Assembly: GCA_026874595.1 (NCBI GenBank) | Contig: CM049314.1 | Location: 9,788,729 to 9,852,728, forward strand | Origin: Sipunculus nudus | Taxonomy: Eukaryota > Annelida > Sipuncula > Golfingiida > Sipunculidae | DNA length: 64,000 nucleotides | Reading direction: 5' to 3' | Shown here: positions 35,701 to 46,099 of the stretch, in pieces | How the letters are laid out: every line of letters starts with the position of its first letter | How positions within the stretch are numbered: position 1 is the stretch's first letter | Made by a program: the position numbers and the translations under genes | Notes under the pieces: generated by a model | What the model was told of the DNA's origin: nothing | Database searches by the model: none | Seen by the model: the letters and a program-made list of their open reading frames with translations, nothing else

Positions 35701-38700
35701 CACAAAATATAAATCACCATGACCCAGTTTCAATTGTTGATGGAGATTTAGGGTGGACCTAAAATTTTATGTGAGATGATTCTAGGTCAAACTGTAATGA
35801 GTTGTACCGATCTGACTTTCAGTGTTAAATTCGTGTTTTTCCTTTAGCTCACAGCACTAAGTTAACAGTGATCTAGTTTAGGGATTCGACAAAAACTTTC
35901 GAAAAACCTATCTGAATGTTATATTAGAAATCTCTAAGAACCTCAGGTTTCAAATGAGATTTGCCCAGAACTTCCTTGGATGTTAGGTAAAAATATTATA
36001 GGGTTTACGGACACCATTTGAACCCAGTCAAACTGTCTGGGTGTTCAAGATCATCTTTTTGCCCTGAGGCTTGCAGAATATATGTCACGATGAATTAACT
36101 TTAGATTTCCTTTAAGATATTTCCAGAAGCTCTATGTTGCGTTCGAGGATTCTGGGCCTTTCAGCTAATCTGACATTGAGGGTGCACAAATCATTTTTTT
36201 CCTATAGCCATTAGAATATAGATCACAGTGACCTAATTTCTTGTTTTAAGGATATTTGCCTAGGCAAATGACGTACAGTCTGCTGACCTAAAATACAACA
36301 AATATGGAAGAGTGACAGAACCCAAGACCAATCTGGAGCAAAATATGTTCTGCCATTGGAACAATCGCATATGCCAACAGGCTGTGTTGTTGTTGTCATG
36401 ACATGAATAATAAAAATCAGTGTTACCACCTTTAGGGAATTATTTGAACAGTTTCTGGTCTCGGTGCTTGGTTATGTGTCTAATTGGACGACGGATAGGT
36501 TTTATTGTTTACTCTTATATTAAGGTATCTGTGAAAGACAAAGGCGCACATTGACAACCCCTGTTCTTGTTAACAATATTTCTCTGAACACCAAACAGCT
36601 AAGGGAACTGGAGAGTTTCTCTCCATCATCAAATAATAAAACTAAACTTGATGCTTTTCTCTCCATCATCAAATAATAAAACTAAACTTGATGCTTTCCT
36701 CAGAAAGTTTCCAGTGAAATATTTTACTCAGAAAGACCTGAGTGTACACTAGAATAGTGCAGATTGATTAATATTTCCCTTAAGACACAGTTGGTCAGAA
36801 AATGGAGCACTTACACATCATCCTGAATTAGTCTCTGATCATGAAAGGGCGGATGTCCCAATCATTCCTCTTGTCCTCTTTTAGGGTAAGAAATGAGCTG
36901 AAACAGATCGTTATTATTGCTGGTAAAACATATGTGATTGTACTTGTTTTGTGCTTTTTACATCTGTTTATATTAAGTGGACTTAATATACTGTGGCTAA
37001 GAGGGAGAAATGGAGACAAAAACGAGGTATATTCCAAATCATGATCCGACAGAAGAGTCGGCCAGCTTATATTAATGTTCTTCCAGCCTTTCATGCCTTG
37101 ACCGGAAATGGCGTTACTAGCACATTTGGACCACTGCACAACACTGCAACAACAATAAAGCAACTGTCACCAATATCCTATCTTAGAGATTTAAGACGGA
37201 TGAATGGAAATATACAAGACTGTGCAATGCAGAAAAATACCTTGTTCAAGTTCTAACCGGTGGAAATCATAGCAACTGTCGATCATTTTTGGTACACAAT
37301 GTAGCATCAACGAACAGGAACTTCACTTCATGATCTACCACCAACAAAAAACTCTTACCAGGGCCGTATACCTTAAAGCATTTTATAAGACATACACGTA
37401 TGTTTGGAGAATCTTTCTCTAGTGTGTATGGTCTTGCAGAAAGCAGAGACTTCCCTGCTTCATATCCTGCAGATTTCAAGCAAGTAAAACGCACCCATGT
37501 AAAAATCGAAATTTGGAAATTTGCACACAATGAACCTGAATAAGTTATGATGGACCTGGTACTCATGAAATATGAAACTTACATGCAAAGAGATGTATTA
37601 TATCCGTTGATATATGTTGATTTCATCAATTTCTTTACATCAAAAACTTATAATCAACTATTTGCCAATGTAGCTTGAGTTCTAAGGATGTTACGTTACA
37701 TTTTAAGACACTCCGGCATGTTGGCAGCCATACTAAATTTTGTCATTATCAAATACTTTATCGACCAAATAATCTCAATAGATACCTTGACCATAAAGAC
37801 CCCCAAATCAATCACTAAGCTGTTTTCCTTGGTGAATTTTGGATGATTCAATGACATGGCCGCCATATCAGAGCCATATTGAATTCTATTTAGCCTGAAA
37901 AGATACCGGCCTTAAAAGACAACAAAATCAGTCTTTTCTCGAATCTTTATAAATTAGTGAGTTACTCATGATTTAATTGTGCAGCTGCTATATTGGTAGC
38001 CATGATGGCAGTAATTACTTTTTGAGTTATGTATGCTTTTATGGTTCGGTGGCCATATTGGCAGCCATATTGAATTTAAACGTAATCAAATACGGTATTG
38101 TCTTGGAAATGGTTTCAATACATTCCTTGATCTTGAAACATAGGCAAAGACACCAAAATCATTCCCTTACCTCAATTACTTTTTGAGTTATATATGATTT
38201 TATGGTATTGCAGCCATATTGGCAGCCATATTGAATATCACCTTAATCAAATACGGTATTGTCTTTGAAATGGTTTCAATAGATTCCTTGACATTGAAAA
38301 TATAGGCAAAGACACAAATATCATTCCCCTACCTCAATTTCTTTTGAAGTTATGTATGATTTTATGGTACGGTGGCCATATTGGCAGCCATATTGAATAA
38401 CACCAAAACCAAGTATGGTATTGTCTTGGAAATGGTTTTAATAGATTCTTTGATCCTGAAAACATAGGCAAAGACATCAAAATCATACCCCTACCTTACT
38501 CACTTTTCGAGTTATATATGACTCAATGGTATGGCGGCCATCTTGGACGCCATCTTGAATTTCACCCTTTCTGCCCACTTTTTTTACTGCCATAAGGGTG
38601 TCCTACCTGGATCAGAAGTCAAAATTAGGGGACATACGATTGCACACAGGACCCCTCTCAGCCCCAGGACTATGGTCACGGCATAGCACAGTGGATGCTC

Positions 38701-40637
38701 TCGCATGGCAGGCGGGCTCTCTTTCTTCTCGGCTGTGTTCTTGACTCTCCTCAGTTATTTTTGTAAACTCTTCACTATCTACTAAACAAACGAATCACCG
38801 ATTACCTTGAAACAAGGAACACTGGGGAAAAACAAGGTGGTTTCCGAAACAATTACTCCTCCCTTGATCACAAATTACATTAACTAGTACCATTGACCTG
38901 GACCTGCAGAAAAAGAAAAAGAATTTCAGTGCATTCATCAACTACCCCCCCCCCCCCCCCAAAAAAAAACAAACTTTTTACTCAGTATGTAGGAAAGATC
39001 TTTCGAATCATGTTGTTTCCTATGGCATAGACGAGAAGATATTCAAAGAGATTTATGATGTATACTAAAATGCTAAGTCTTGTATAAGATTCAAGGGCAA
39101 AACTTCTTTGCATGTGAGTAAATTACCTTTTGTTATGAGTGCTAGAAAATGGAAAGTGAAGCATAATAAAGCAGTGCAAGTTGTGTCCTATTGGTGAATG
39201 AGGGGACGAGAATCATTATCTCTTTACATGTACATTCTTCTCTGATTCAAGAAAAAACTTATACAGAGAGATTTTAACTTCCATCCAAATGGTCTTATGC
39301 CTTTTATTTTATATAATTTTTTAATGGTTCATTCAAAGAAAAACTTAGTGGTCACACCAACTCCGACAATATAACCTAATTCATATTAGTACAAACTAGC
39401 TTCAAAATAATGTGGTAAAAAGTTCATAAACACAATATTTATTACCCCTATTTTGTTTATTTTTTATTTATTTATTTATATATTTGCGTCAACTCCTCCG
39501 TCCATTTATCAGCTGTTAACACTTAACTGAAGCCATACGTTTTGTTGTCAGCCAAATGAGTTATATCAACCACATGTATACTAGTACACTAGTCCATGTT
39601 TTCATTTTTCCCCCATTATTCATTATATACTATTTACTATCTATTTCATTATTACCATCACATTCTTATAGACTAAGTAGTACTTCTATTTCCAAAATAA
39701 CACAATGTGATGACCATCATATCTTATCAAATATTGCTCACTTGATTTGTATGAACAATGATTATACCCTGAACAAACTGCATTGTAGATTAAAACATGG
39801 TAGCAGGACATTTATGCACAACCGCCTCGTGTTGTAAATATTGTTATGTTCACCACTAAAGCTTTGTAATTACAGAATTTTCCGGTAGGGACACCTGTGA
39901 AACCTTTTGTATCTTTGTATCATAACCAAAAGCTATATCGACATAAGTTTTTTTTCAGTTATAAGTAAGACAGAAGGATATGAAAATTGTAACAATTGGT
40001 AAAGTTCAAAATGAATCCCAGTTTCATCCAGCGACTCTCTAATAATTCTTTCTTGGTCATAATCGTGAATAAAATAAAATTAAATTAAGCGATTTGCAAT
40101 GCAAATTTGTATTTTCAAGATTAAAAGAAATGATAAACATGAAAAGGTATAAAGAAATTTTACATTCTTATCCATTTGTGCCTTTATCGAGTTTGAACCA
40201 AACTGCATATAAATTTCTTTATACATTAAGTTCGGGGATACGTGCGACCGTCACTCCAGACTTTGTATACGTTTTATATATAAGGGATGTACACTATAAT
40301 AATAAATATTTGTCCTTAACTTATTTCAATATAAAATACTTATATCATGTTTCAAGCTTTGGTAAGAAAACTTTTATCATATTCCATTTTGTTTTTCTTT
40401 TCAGCCCTGTACGGCAGTATTTTTACTGCCGAGCCGGATGCGGCGTTCGCAAATTATCGGATGTTCGAGTCAATTGGTTTCATCATCGGATTCTCGTACA
40501 GCAGTGCCATCTGTACGTTAGTGAAGATGGCGATAATGACGTCTTTCCTGTTACTCGGAATGTGTGGATACTTTGCCACAGAGTTCAAAGTACGAAGAGA
40601 CAATTCGTCTAAATCACGAGTTACTCCAGTAACTTGA
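29605..40637 (+). CDS. UNC93-family membrane protein, complete six-exon gene
   Basis: The coding exons are 29605-30151, 30515-30675, 31287-31532, 32022-32157, 34292-34423 and 40405-40637. They total 1455 bases, 484 residues plus TGA, with intron phases 1, 0, 0, 1, 1 and all introns GT-AG. The family is related to the major facilitator superfamily and has about 11-12 membrane helices. Known members act in the plasma membrane or endosomes: UNC-93 regulates a two-pore potassium channel in nematodes, and vertebrate UNC93B1 escorts Toll-like receptors. The function of this one is not known. Visible are a charged amino-terminal tail (1-40), helices in exon 1, the family signature GIGRWWSM, a luminal loop with sequons NGT and NVT and paired cysteines (exon 2), a helix then LPKELEDEE (exon 3), and carboxyl-terminal helices. 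Length fits the family. The ATG at 29605 is the first that keeps the acidic tail seen in copy C. Introns 4 and 5 hold transposons. Confidence 0.93.
30402..30443. repeat. (CT)n microsatellite in intron 1
   Basis: About 20 CT units just upstream of the exon 2 acceptor tract. Confidence 0.97.
30515..30675 (+). CDS. UNC93-like gene, exon 2
   Basis: Follows the acceptor TTTTTGTTTCAG. Encodes the end of a helix (SIFGSIISSTVM) and a non-membrane loop with the NGT and NVT glycosylation sequons, a cysteine pair in LCGIKDC, and VNLKKPSAVL. Donor GTATGT. Confidence 0.92.
31287..31532 (+). CDS. UNC93-like gene, exon 3
   Basis: Acceptor CCCTTGCAG. Encodes a strong membrane helix (VWTLVGVFLAVAIAAVVVI), the conserved LPKELEDEEEKVSFRKD loop, and IFIIPLNIYSGI. 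Donor GTTAAG. Eighty-two complete codons, phase 0 on both sides. Confidence 0.93.
32022..32157 (+). CDS. UNC93-like gene, exon 4
   Basis: Acceptor TTTTATTTTAG. Encodes SYISCALGISMVGFATLPFG, then SVNIITSFTTGWLVKKIGRI, a helix-loop with the basic KKIGR turn typical of transporters of this superfamily. Donor GTAAGA, phase 1. Confidence 0.9.
32719..32787. repeat. (TA)n microsatellite in intron 4
   Basis: About 34 TA units. Confidence 0.97.
32849..33762. mobile_element. pogo/Tigger-like non-autonomous DNA transposon in intron 4
   Basis: Ends CAGTAGAACGCCTG (left) and the inverse of CAGTAGAAGCCTG (right), flanked by TA on each side (32847-32848 and 33763-33764). The subterminal sequence repeats variants of TAACGGTCA and ACGGCCA, as in pogo/Tigger elements, whose ends carry 'GTCCGTTATA'-like repeats. 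No transposase frame is seen in its 914 bases. It does not disturb the exons. Confidence 0.65.
34292..34423 (+). CDS. UNC93-like gene, exon 5
   Basis: Acceptor TTTTCATGCAG. Encodes MCVDLAMQLTLYFWMPHP, then KLGVFFVISGMWGFIDAVW, ending in TQIS. A related pseudo-exon lies at 17648-17772. Donor GTAAGT at 34424, phase 1. Confidence 0.92.
34531..35440 (+). repeat. fold-back left arm, tandem ~160-bp units
   Basis: Recurring points at about 34763, 34913, 35078, 35230 and 35397 give spacings of 150, 165, 152 and 167 bases. Units contain GGCNGCCAATATGGCC-type pairs that resemble the YY1 site (AAGATGGCGGC). Confidence 0.8.
35570..36300 (+). repeat. dispersed repeat, same family as 24640-25930
   Basis: Motifs such as CACAAAATATAAATCACCATGACC and TGCAGAATATATGTCACGATGA repeat with TTTC..GGAGATT-like partners, as in the block at 24640-25930. 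Confidence 0.5.
36616..36695 (+). repeat. exact 40-bp tandem duplication
   Basis: 36616-36655 and 36656-36695 are identical, indicating a recent duplication in otherwise decayed sequence. Confidence 0.95.
36990..37255 (+). pseudogene. transposon-derived coding fragment with an LPAFHALTG motif
   Basis: An open plus-strand stretch encodes YINVLPAFHALTGNGVTSTF near 37066-37130. The pattern 'LP.xHALTGxD..S' is common in uncharacterised, transposon-associated proteins of invertebrates; here the usual CD after TG is NG. The rest of the frame is not recognisable, and no further domain is seen. It lies inside the fold-back element and may be cargo of it. Confidence 0.35.
37690..38673 (-). repeat. 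fold-back right arm, tandem ~160-bp units
   Basis: Inverted relative of 34531-35440. Repeat points at about 38125, 38284 and 38448 are spaced 159-164 bases apart. It contains many GGCCATATTGGCAGCCATATT pairs (inverse of the left-arm motifs). Confidence 0.8.
38790..39330 (+). pseudogene. non-LTR retrotransposon relic in intron 5
   Basis: Pieces in several frames: GEKQGGFRK near 38825, HVVSYGIDEKIFK near 39010-39050, SCIRFKGKTSLHVSK near 39080-39125, and CKLCPIGE then GDENHYLFTCTFFSDSR near 39176-39255. The last is the cysteine-bearing end of a LINE open reading frame 2. A C14A9-type tract at 38946-38970 interrupts it. Heavily mutated. Confidence 0.7.
39331..40404. other. 3' part of UNC93 intron 5
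   Basis: AT-rich intron sequence. Apparent open frames at 39556-39837 and 40094-40404 have no family likeness. The acceptor tract TTTTGTTTTTCTTTTCAG precedes exon 6. Confidence 0.6.
40405..40637 (+). CDS. UNC93-like gene, exon 6 and stop
   Basis: Encodes LYGSIFTAEPDAAFANYRMF, ESIGFIIGFSYSSAI, CTLVKMAIMTSFLLLGMCGY and a short polar tail ending SRVTPVT before TGA. Two membrane helices and a short cytoplasmic tail, as in UNC93A-type proteins. Confidence 0.93.
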
Positions 40638-40655
40638 ATATTATAGATTCATTGC

Positions 40656-40661
40656 AATAAA
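40656..40661 (+). promoter_or_regulatory. candidate polyadenylation signal of the UNC93 gene
   Basis: AATAAA 18 bases after the stop codon, the first canonical signal downstream. The implied 3' UTR is very short, so a later signal may also be used. Confidence 0.55.
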
Positions 40662-41719
40662 AAGACACGGGAGAGACCGTGCTAAACCATAAATTACGGA
40701 TTCATTTATGGATTCTAGTAGTGTGTATTACTACACTATCAACTGTGACATATATTGATTATTTACTGAATATGTTTATACTCATCGTAGTCCTCCGAAA
40801 TAGCTCACCCAATACATAAAACTTCTTGCCATTATGAAATTATAACAGTTTTAGCCTTATGGCACCTTGAAATTATATTGTTCACAGGAAGAAAACGCCC
40901 AGGGCTTAAGACGCAGTTTAAACAGAATTGAAGTAACATTACAGGGTATTATTTGTTACACGGATCAGGTGACATTTTACAATATTTACAAGAATATAAA
41001 GACGAGACAAGCAAGCCTCACCTTAGTAATTTTCGGCTTTCTAAGATAAGTATGGCGCCATACAAAACTACCTTCCCTCTAAAAGAAGGTACCAAGCGAA
41101 CCCCCATATATAGACTTAAAAGAATCGGGAAAATTCAGCTGGTCCCTTTCACCGGGAGGGCAAAACCTTGTATTTGTCATTAACAGGGGCAGTGGTGCTT
41201 GCCGACTGCTCTAGAGTACAAGTGCCCGCCTGTGATTTTAGCATGTCCGATGTTGCACCTAAAAGCCGTCACAATATATGTATATATAAAGGAAATATGA
41301 CAAGAGAACTATTAGGGGAAATTACCACAATTCCCATAGTGTGTATCAGTTATTCTCATGTGGGCTTACATAATAGAATATTAATTTTTTAATGAGGTAT
41401 TTTAATATCACCTATTGATGACGAGATAATATTCATTCCGATTATGAATTTAATGTCAGACGACATCAAGTGTATGGTCTTTGATTATTTATTATTGCAG
41501 AACTTAATCCTTACACATATTACATATCATAATATTGTTAAAACTGATAATTCTTAATTAAAAGTGTTGCACCTCTTATGGCTCCTGATGTTTGATTTAA
41601 TACATGACAAATGAACACCTTCAGTAGACATTTATAAGCAACTTACAATATAAATAAGACATCAAACAAAAGACATTGATTCATTTTCACTCCACAGCTT
41701 AGGGTTAACCGCCAAATGT
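40662..41719. other. no gene recognised
   Basis: Downstream flank of the UNC93 gene. AT-rich with no protein-like frame. Confidence 0.5.
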
Positions 41720-41865
41720 ACTCATTACAGTACTCTTGAGTACTTTTGGAGTACTCGGTAATCGTACTGGAGTATTCATTAAAAAGGAAAATACTCTTAC
41801 GTATACTAGAATACTTTATAAGTACTCAGTGCTCGTCCTCGAGTACTTTCATTGTACTCGGACCC
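41720..41865. repeat. cluster of GAGTACT motifs
   Basis: In about 145 bases, AGTACTC, GAGTACTT, GTACTGG or near variants occur about nine times in both orientations. Such clusters are typical of the subterminal zones of hAT-type transposons, but terminal inverted repeats and a target duplication could not be identified. Confidence 0.5.
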
Positions 41866-42185
41866 AACCCTGCATTAAACATTGCAGTAACTTCAATCAT
41901 TTTATTCTCCATGCAGATGACACAACATTATTCAACCCCTTAACTTATTACACGAAACAAAACGACCAAGACATCATCAACAATGATTTAAACAAAGCAC
42001 GTAACTGGTTAACTGCAAACAAAATCTCTTATATGGGGCTTTCATATTTATAGATTAGAAAAAAAGCTTTTAAAAAACCATAAGAATTATCACATATGGC
42101 AAATGCAATGTCCACACTGAACCAATTTTTAAAGCATTCAAATGCTAGAAATAAATGACTTTTTCAGACTAAATGTATTAAAATT
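41850..42185 (+). pseudogene. non-LTR reverse transcriptase relic
   Basis: Encodes CSNFNHFILHADDTTLFN (the catalytic-box type 'ADDT') followed by NDLNKARNWLTANKIS, a pattern typical of LINE reverse transcriptases, then a frameshift and decayed remainder (HMANAMSTLNQFL). Only this short part survives. Confidence 0.7.
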
Positions 42186-42189
42186 TTAC

Positions 42190-43846
42190 TATTGTAACCG
42201 TGCTCGGGTCCGATACTGGGCGTTGCAAAGAAATCGTTTGTTTGTTTGATGAAACCTTAACTCTTAATAAAGGAACAAGTAAAAGTTCGTAGTTTAAAAG
42301 AGAATGCTCTACGTACGGGCATATAGCAAAACAAAGACGGTCAAACGAAAAGGTAAAACGAAACGGCGGCTGACAAGACGGATACACCTGAAAAAACACA
42401 ATAATCATGTGATTAAAATGTCAGCCAGAATTGACTTTCCATCCCCCCCCCCCCCCCCAAAAAAAAAAAACAGTTCAATATCATCATTTTTTTATTCATA
42501 TCTAGTAGAATGATACCATAGAGAAACAAATGAGGATGTTAACATTTACTCCTGATAATCCATCATGTTATCTCAACAATCAGTATTTATACACATAACA
42601 CGAAACGTCCAGTCACTAAAGTTATGTTCAGAGATATACATATAATTCCCTCTTTAAAAGAACTGTACAATACTATTTAGGCTGTACAATATACTCTAAA
42701 GACTCATCTTAGAAAATATAAGAGAAACACTGAATCATTACATAATGATCTTCATATACATCAGTAGTTACCATGTAACTCGCCTGTGCTGCCCTCTCAC
42801 TAGAAGCAAGTAAACCACACATAGTCCCTTCGAACCCTATTAAATAACAGTTTAAAATATAAGGACCACTAGCTATAGTTTTCGGTTATCATGTAAAGTA
42901 AATTACTATTGCCACACAAACAACAGTGTTGTTTACTTATCTTCATTTAGGTCTGCCGAGTCTGTGCAAGGACGACATCCATGCTGGTTTCACCTCCGGA
43001 TATTAGGAGGGATTCCTCGCGCATGCAAAACGAGACTTCCGTTTAACCCAGATACGATTCTAAAATGCTAACTTGCATAAACCGTAGTGAGTGCACAACC
43101 ACAGGAAATGCGACAAATAGTTTCGGTGGCCCTGCTAAATAGCAGACAACTGTCTGTGAAACATAACACCAAAATCCATAAATGAAACCGAACAAATCAT
43201 CATTGACAAAAGCTTTACTCGTAGTCCTCAGTTATTAATTTGCTACACCAAACAACATTTTAAAAATACATATTAAGACAGATGCCTTCAGATTAACTGT
43301 AATATCTTTTAAAGAAATAGCCAAAGCCCCCCAAAAGTAATTTTTTCAATTTTTATGAGAATCTAAAGAATTTCCTATTAAATCTTATATAATTTCAAAT
43401 TTTATGAAAGTAGAACACTAAATCTCCTTTTTATATAAAATTTCTCCACGTGACACAGTTGGCTATTGTGGCAGCGGATTAAAATCCTTAACAACAGTCT
43501 CCAGACAAAATGTAAACAAAAAAGACATATTGAATATATTGTTATGGATATATTACTTTTATGTCGAATAAAATTCTTCTCTCTATCACTTATGGTGACA
43601 GATGCAAGCCAGTTTTACTGCTGGTGCCAGATTTTATGTGTACGTAGGGGTTATGAATTGCTTTGCACATAACTGTTAACTCCAAAATGCATGTCAAAAT
43701 GTATAATAAGCATATCTGTTTACATACTAGATTTGCAAAATACATTAACTCGATGTATTTAATATGATATTTGTCGTTCACATACTCCTATAAACAATGC
43801 TCTGGCAGCTACACTTTCATAGACCCGATAAAACATGACGTCAAGG
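42190..43846. other. no gene recognised
   Basis: AT-rich with a C/A homopolymer tract at 42444-42471. The last 5 bases (CAAGG, 43842-43846) are the left target-site duplication of the gypsy element. Confidence 0.5.
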
Positions 43847-44016
43847 GCGAAAGTTCCGCAACTGCGTATACTGCCTTCACTGGCCCCGGGTAAGTAGATT
43901 ACAGCCAAAAAGTGAAAAGTTGTCAGTGGACCCTCAATTTACGCTTCACTAAAGCTAATATTCAGGCATGACATATAAATAACACATAAGTGGCTACACA
44001 TTTTGTGTATGTCACA
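43847..44016 (-). repeat. 3' LTR (about 170 bp)
   Basis: Begins TGTGACATACACAAAAT on the minus strand, preceded by a GC-rich purine stretch (GGCGGGAG). About 92-93% identical by eye to 52371-52534. It ends in TTTCGC, not the usual CA, directly next to the target duplication. Confidence 0.75.
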
Positions 44017-44291
44017 CGCTCCCGCCAAAAGAAAATGGCTCCCGACATTACAAAAACTAGAAATCTCTCACACATTATTAACTTTGTGCATATGCATATA
44101 TAGTCACATCACAATGTACAACCAGTCCAATTAATCTATCAAAAGACACAGGTGGGGATAGGATAGGAAAATATTTGTGGAAGGTACGATTGTGGATAAG
44201 AAACAGGATATACTGGCATTTTCCAAGTTGGTCTGAACGGCACTCCATAGGCTCCGAGCATGTTAACTGCACTGTGCGTCTGGTAAGATGG

Positions 44292-44890
44292 TTAGCCCAA
44301 CATCTCATAAGTAAACTGACGGGCTGGTTTCCTTTCCCTCATGGATCGTCTCACCCATGGCTGATTAGGTAATCCATCGGGTTTCACATCAGCTACTGGA
44401 GGAGTCTGTGGCAAATGGTCTCCTGCTACATTCTCAGGCTCAACCACTGTCTCAACCCCTGGTGCCATTTCCTCAGTATGGTGTATGAAATCCTGCGTTG
44501 TTTCCTGCTCCACAAGAGGTTCCGGGTCCACTCCTGCAGTCTCACTAACTATATCTGGTTCCTCTGGTTCTGCTTGGTGATTAAGTCTCGTAGTGTCTCG
44601 TAGGGTTTACTTGACCTGGACACACTGAGATAGTACTGTGGCGCCTCGTCCTCCGAGTCTGACGAACTCTCGTTGACAACCTGTCGTGTAGCTCTCTTTC
44701 TCTGTGGTGTGGTCTGTTTTGCTTGGGGTGGGATGTTGATTGGTAACTCGTTTACCAGATGGAGAAGGTTTCGGTGTAGTGTACGGGATCTGTTCTGCCC
44801 AGTCTCTGGACAAACCTTGTATACTGGGTTGTCACTTACTTGCTCCTTAACAATATACACCTCGTTCTCCTAATATGACCTTAGTTTTCC
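44292..44890 (-). pseudogene. gypsy integrase carboxyl-terminal tail
   Basis: Encodes GPGKLRSYWENEVYIVKEQ and YKVCPETG, the small barrel-like tail domain of gypsy integrases, then a serine/acid-rich linker and a basic end (RRSMRERKPARQFTYEML). A frameshift near 44590 divides it. It is not an envelope gene. Confidence 0.85.
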
Positions 44891-45990
44891 TGGGCCACCT
44901 CGCTCACTCAAATTTCAGACAAGGTGACGATCATAATGCTTTTTTCCACGTGTACTCGACTGTTTACTATTGTCAGAAGCAATCCGATAGGCATCCTTCA
45001 TCCTCACTGCGAACTTCTCTGCATAGCTTTTCGGGGAAGAAGTGTTCTCGTTATCATTCAGTCCAAATATTATGTCGATGGGCAGCCTCGGGTGACGACC
45101 ATATAGCAGGAAGAACGGTGCAAAGCCTGTGGCTTCATGTTTAGCACAATTATAAACATGCACCGCGTGTGGAAGATGCTCTTTCCAATTTGCATTTTTT
45201 TTTCTCCTCAAGCGTTCTGAGCATTTGGAGTAATGTCATTTTAAATCTCTCTGCGGGATTTCCTTGTGGTTGGTATGGTGTGGTCCTGTAATGGCCCACT
45301 CCTGTTAGCTTTTGTAGAGTTTTGAACAATTCATTTTCAAATTCACGACCCTGATCGTGATGTAGTTTTGACGGGTAACAAAATCGTGGGATAAAGTCAT
45401 CAAAGAGTTTTAGAGCAGCTGTTTCTCCAGACTTATCCTTGGTAGCATACTCTTGCGCAAATCTGGTGAAATGGTCCACCACGACCAATATGTACTCAAA
45501 CCCACCCTTGCACTTCTCTAAGTGTAAGTAATCGATGGACACAGGCTCAAGGGGTGATTGGTGGTAATACTTCCCATGGGTGCTCGGACGTGGGTAGTTG
45601 GCTTGTTCTTCTTTATATAAGACCACTTTCTGGTTACATTTTCCTAAATGTCTCTTTTCATGTACGGCCAATAGAAGCGATTCCTTGCTGAGTTGATGAC
45701 TCGCTCGGTCCCTACGTGACCCATGTCATTATGCAAACATTTCAGAACAAGTGGCTTAAACTCTCCTGGTAGGACCAACTGTGGACCTCGACATGTCCGA
45801 CGATAGAGTATCCCCCTCTCTAAGTGAAGTTAGTTCCACTCGCGCATTAGTCTCCTGATATGGTCTGTAGCTTTCCGGCGCACATCATCTGGTAGTACGG
45901 TGTATGATTCTTTCAATTTGATCAGCTCCTTGATATAAGGATCCGCCTTCTGGGCCCTCATCAATTCATCACGTTCAAAGTTTGGTAATC
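44891..45990 (-). pseudogene. gypsy integrase zinc-binding region and catalytic core
   Basis: Order: [20 protein letters not shown] (histidine half of the zinc-binding region), then FYWPYMKRD followed by TAG, then the core with the three acidic sites in [21 protein letters not shown] and NPAERF. It continues as [19 protein letters not shown] and [10 protein letters not shown]. Breaks: TAA after REWN, TAG after KRDI, a frame change near 45560, a frame change in an A run near 45180-45205, and a stop after DRHLV. The expected cysteine pair of the zinc site is not visible. Confidence 0.88.
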
Positions 45991-46099
45991 TTCCACTAGG
46001 GTGGTCAGGTTCGTTTGTTGACAGGTTGAAGACTGCTACATATGCTACATCATTTTTTCTAGCAGCTCGACTTCCCTTCCAAGTGGCGCAAACAATTTC

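Larger units (their letters stand above)
34531..38673. mobile_element. 4.1-kb fold-back element with tandem-repeat arms in intron 5
   Basis: The left arm (34531-35440) and right arm (37690-38673) are inverted relatives. Outer ends read GTAGTCC..GGGGCTGAG on the left and the inverse on the right, then CCCCTAATTTTGACTTCT and AGAAAGGGTGAAATTCAAGA in matching order. Each arm is a row of about five diverged units of 150-167 bases, each with GGTATCTTTGCCTATG, TTTCAGG.TCAA and paired ATATGGC motifs. The interior (35441-37689) holds a dispersed repeat, a 40-base tandem duplication and a decayed coding piece. Long repeat-built inverted arms are the mark of fold-back elements. No transposase is seen. 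Confidence 0.75.

Noticed and set aside
36828-37163. 111-codon minus-strand open frame
   Set aside because: Overlaps the LPAFHALTG plus-strand piece in antisense and has no protein-family likeness.
37690-38673. CRISPR-like array in the ~160-bp repeats
   Set aside because: Repeat units are contiguous and diverged, without unique spacers, and the setting is a eukaryotic intron.
40094-40612. 172-codon open frame on the plus strand
   Set aside because: Runs from intron 5 into exon 6 in the wrong frame; exon 6 in the UNC93 frame is clearly the coding one.
44292-44860. Possible envelope gene of the gypsy element
   Set aside because: The sequence is the integrase carboxyl-terminal tail (GKLRSYWENEVY, YKVCPETG) with a basic end. 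No signal peptide, membrane segment or glycoprotein features.
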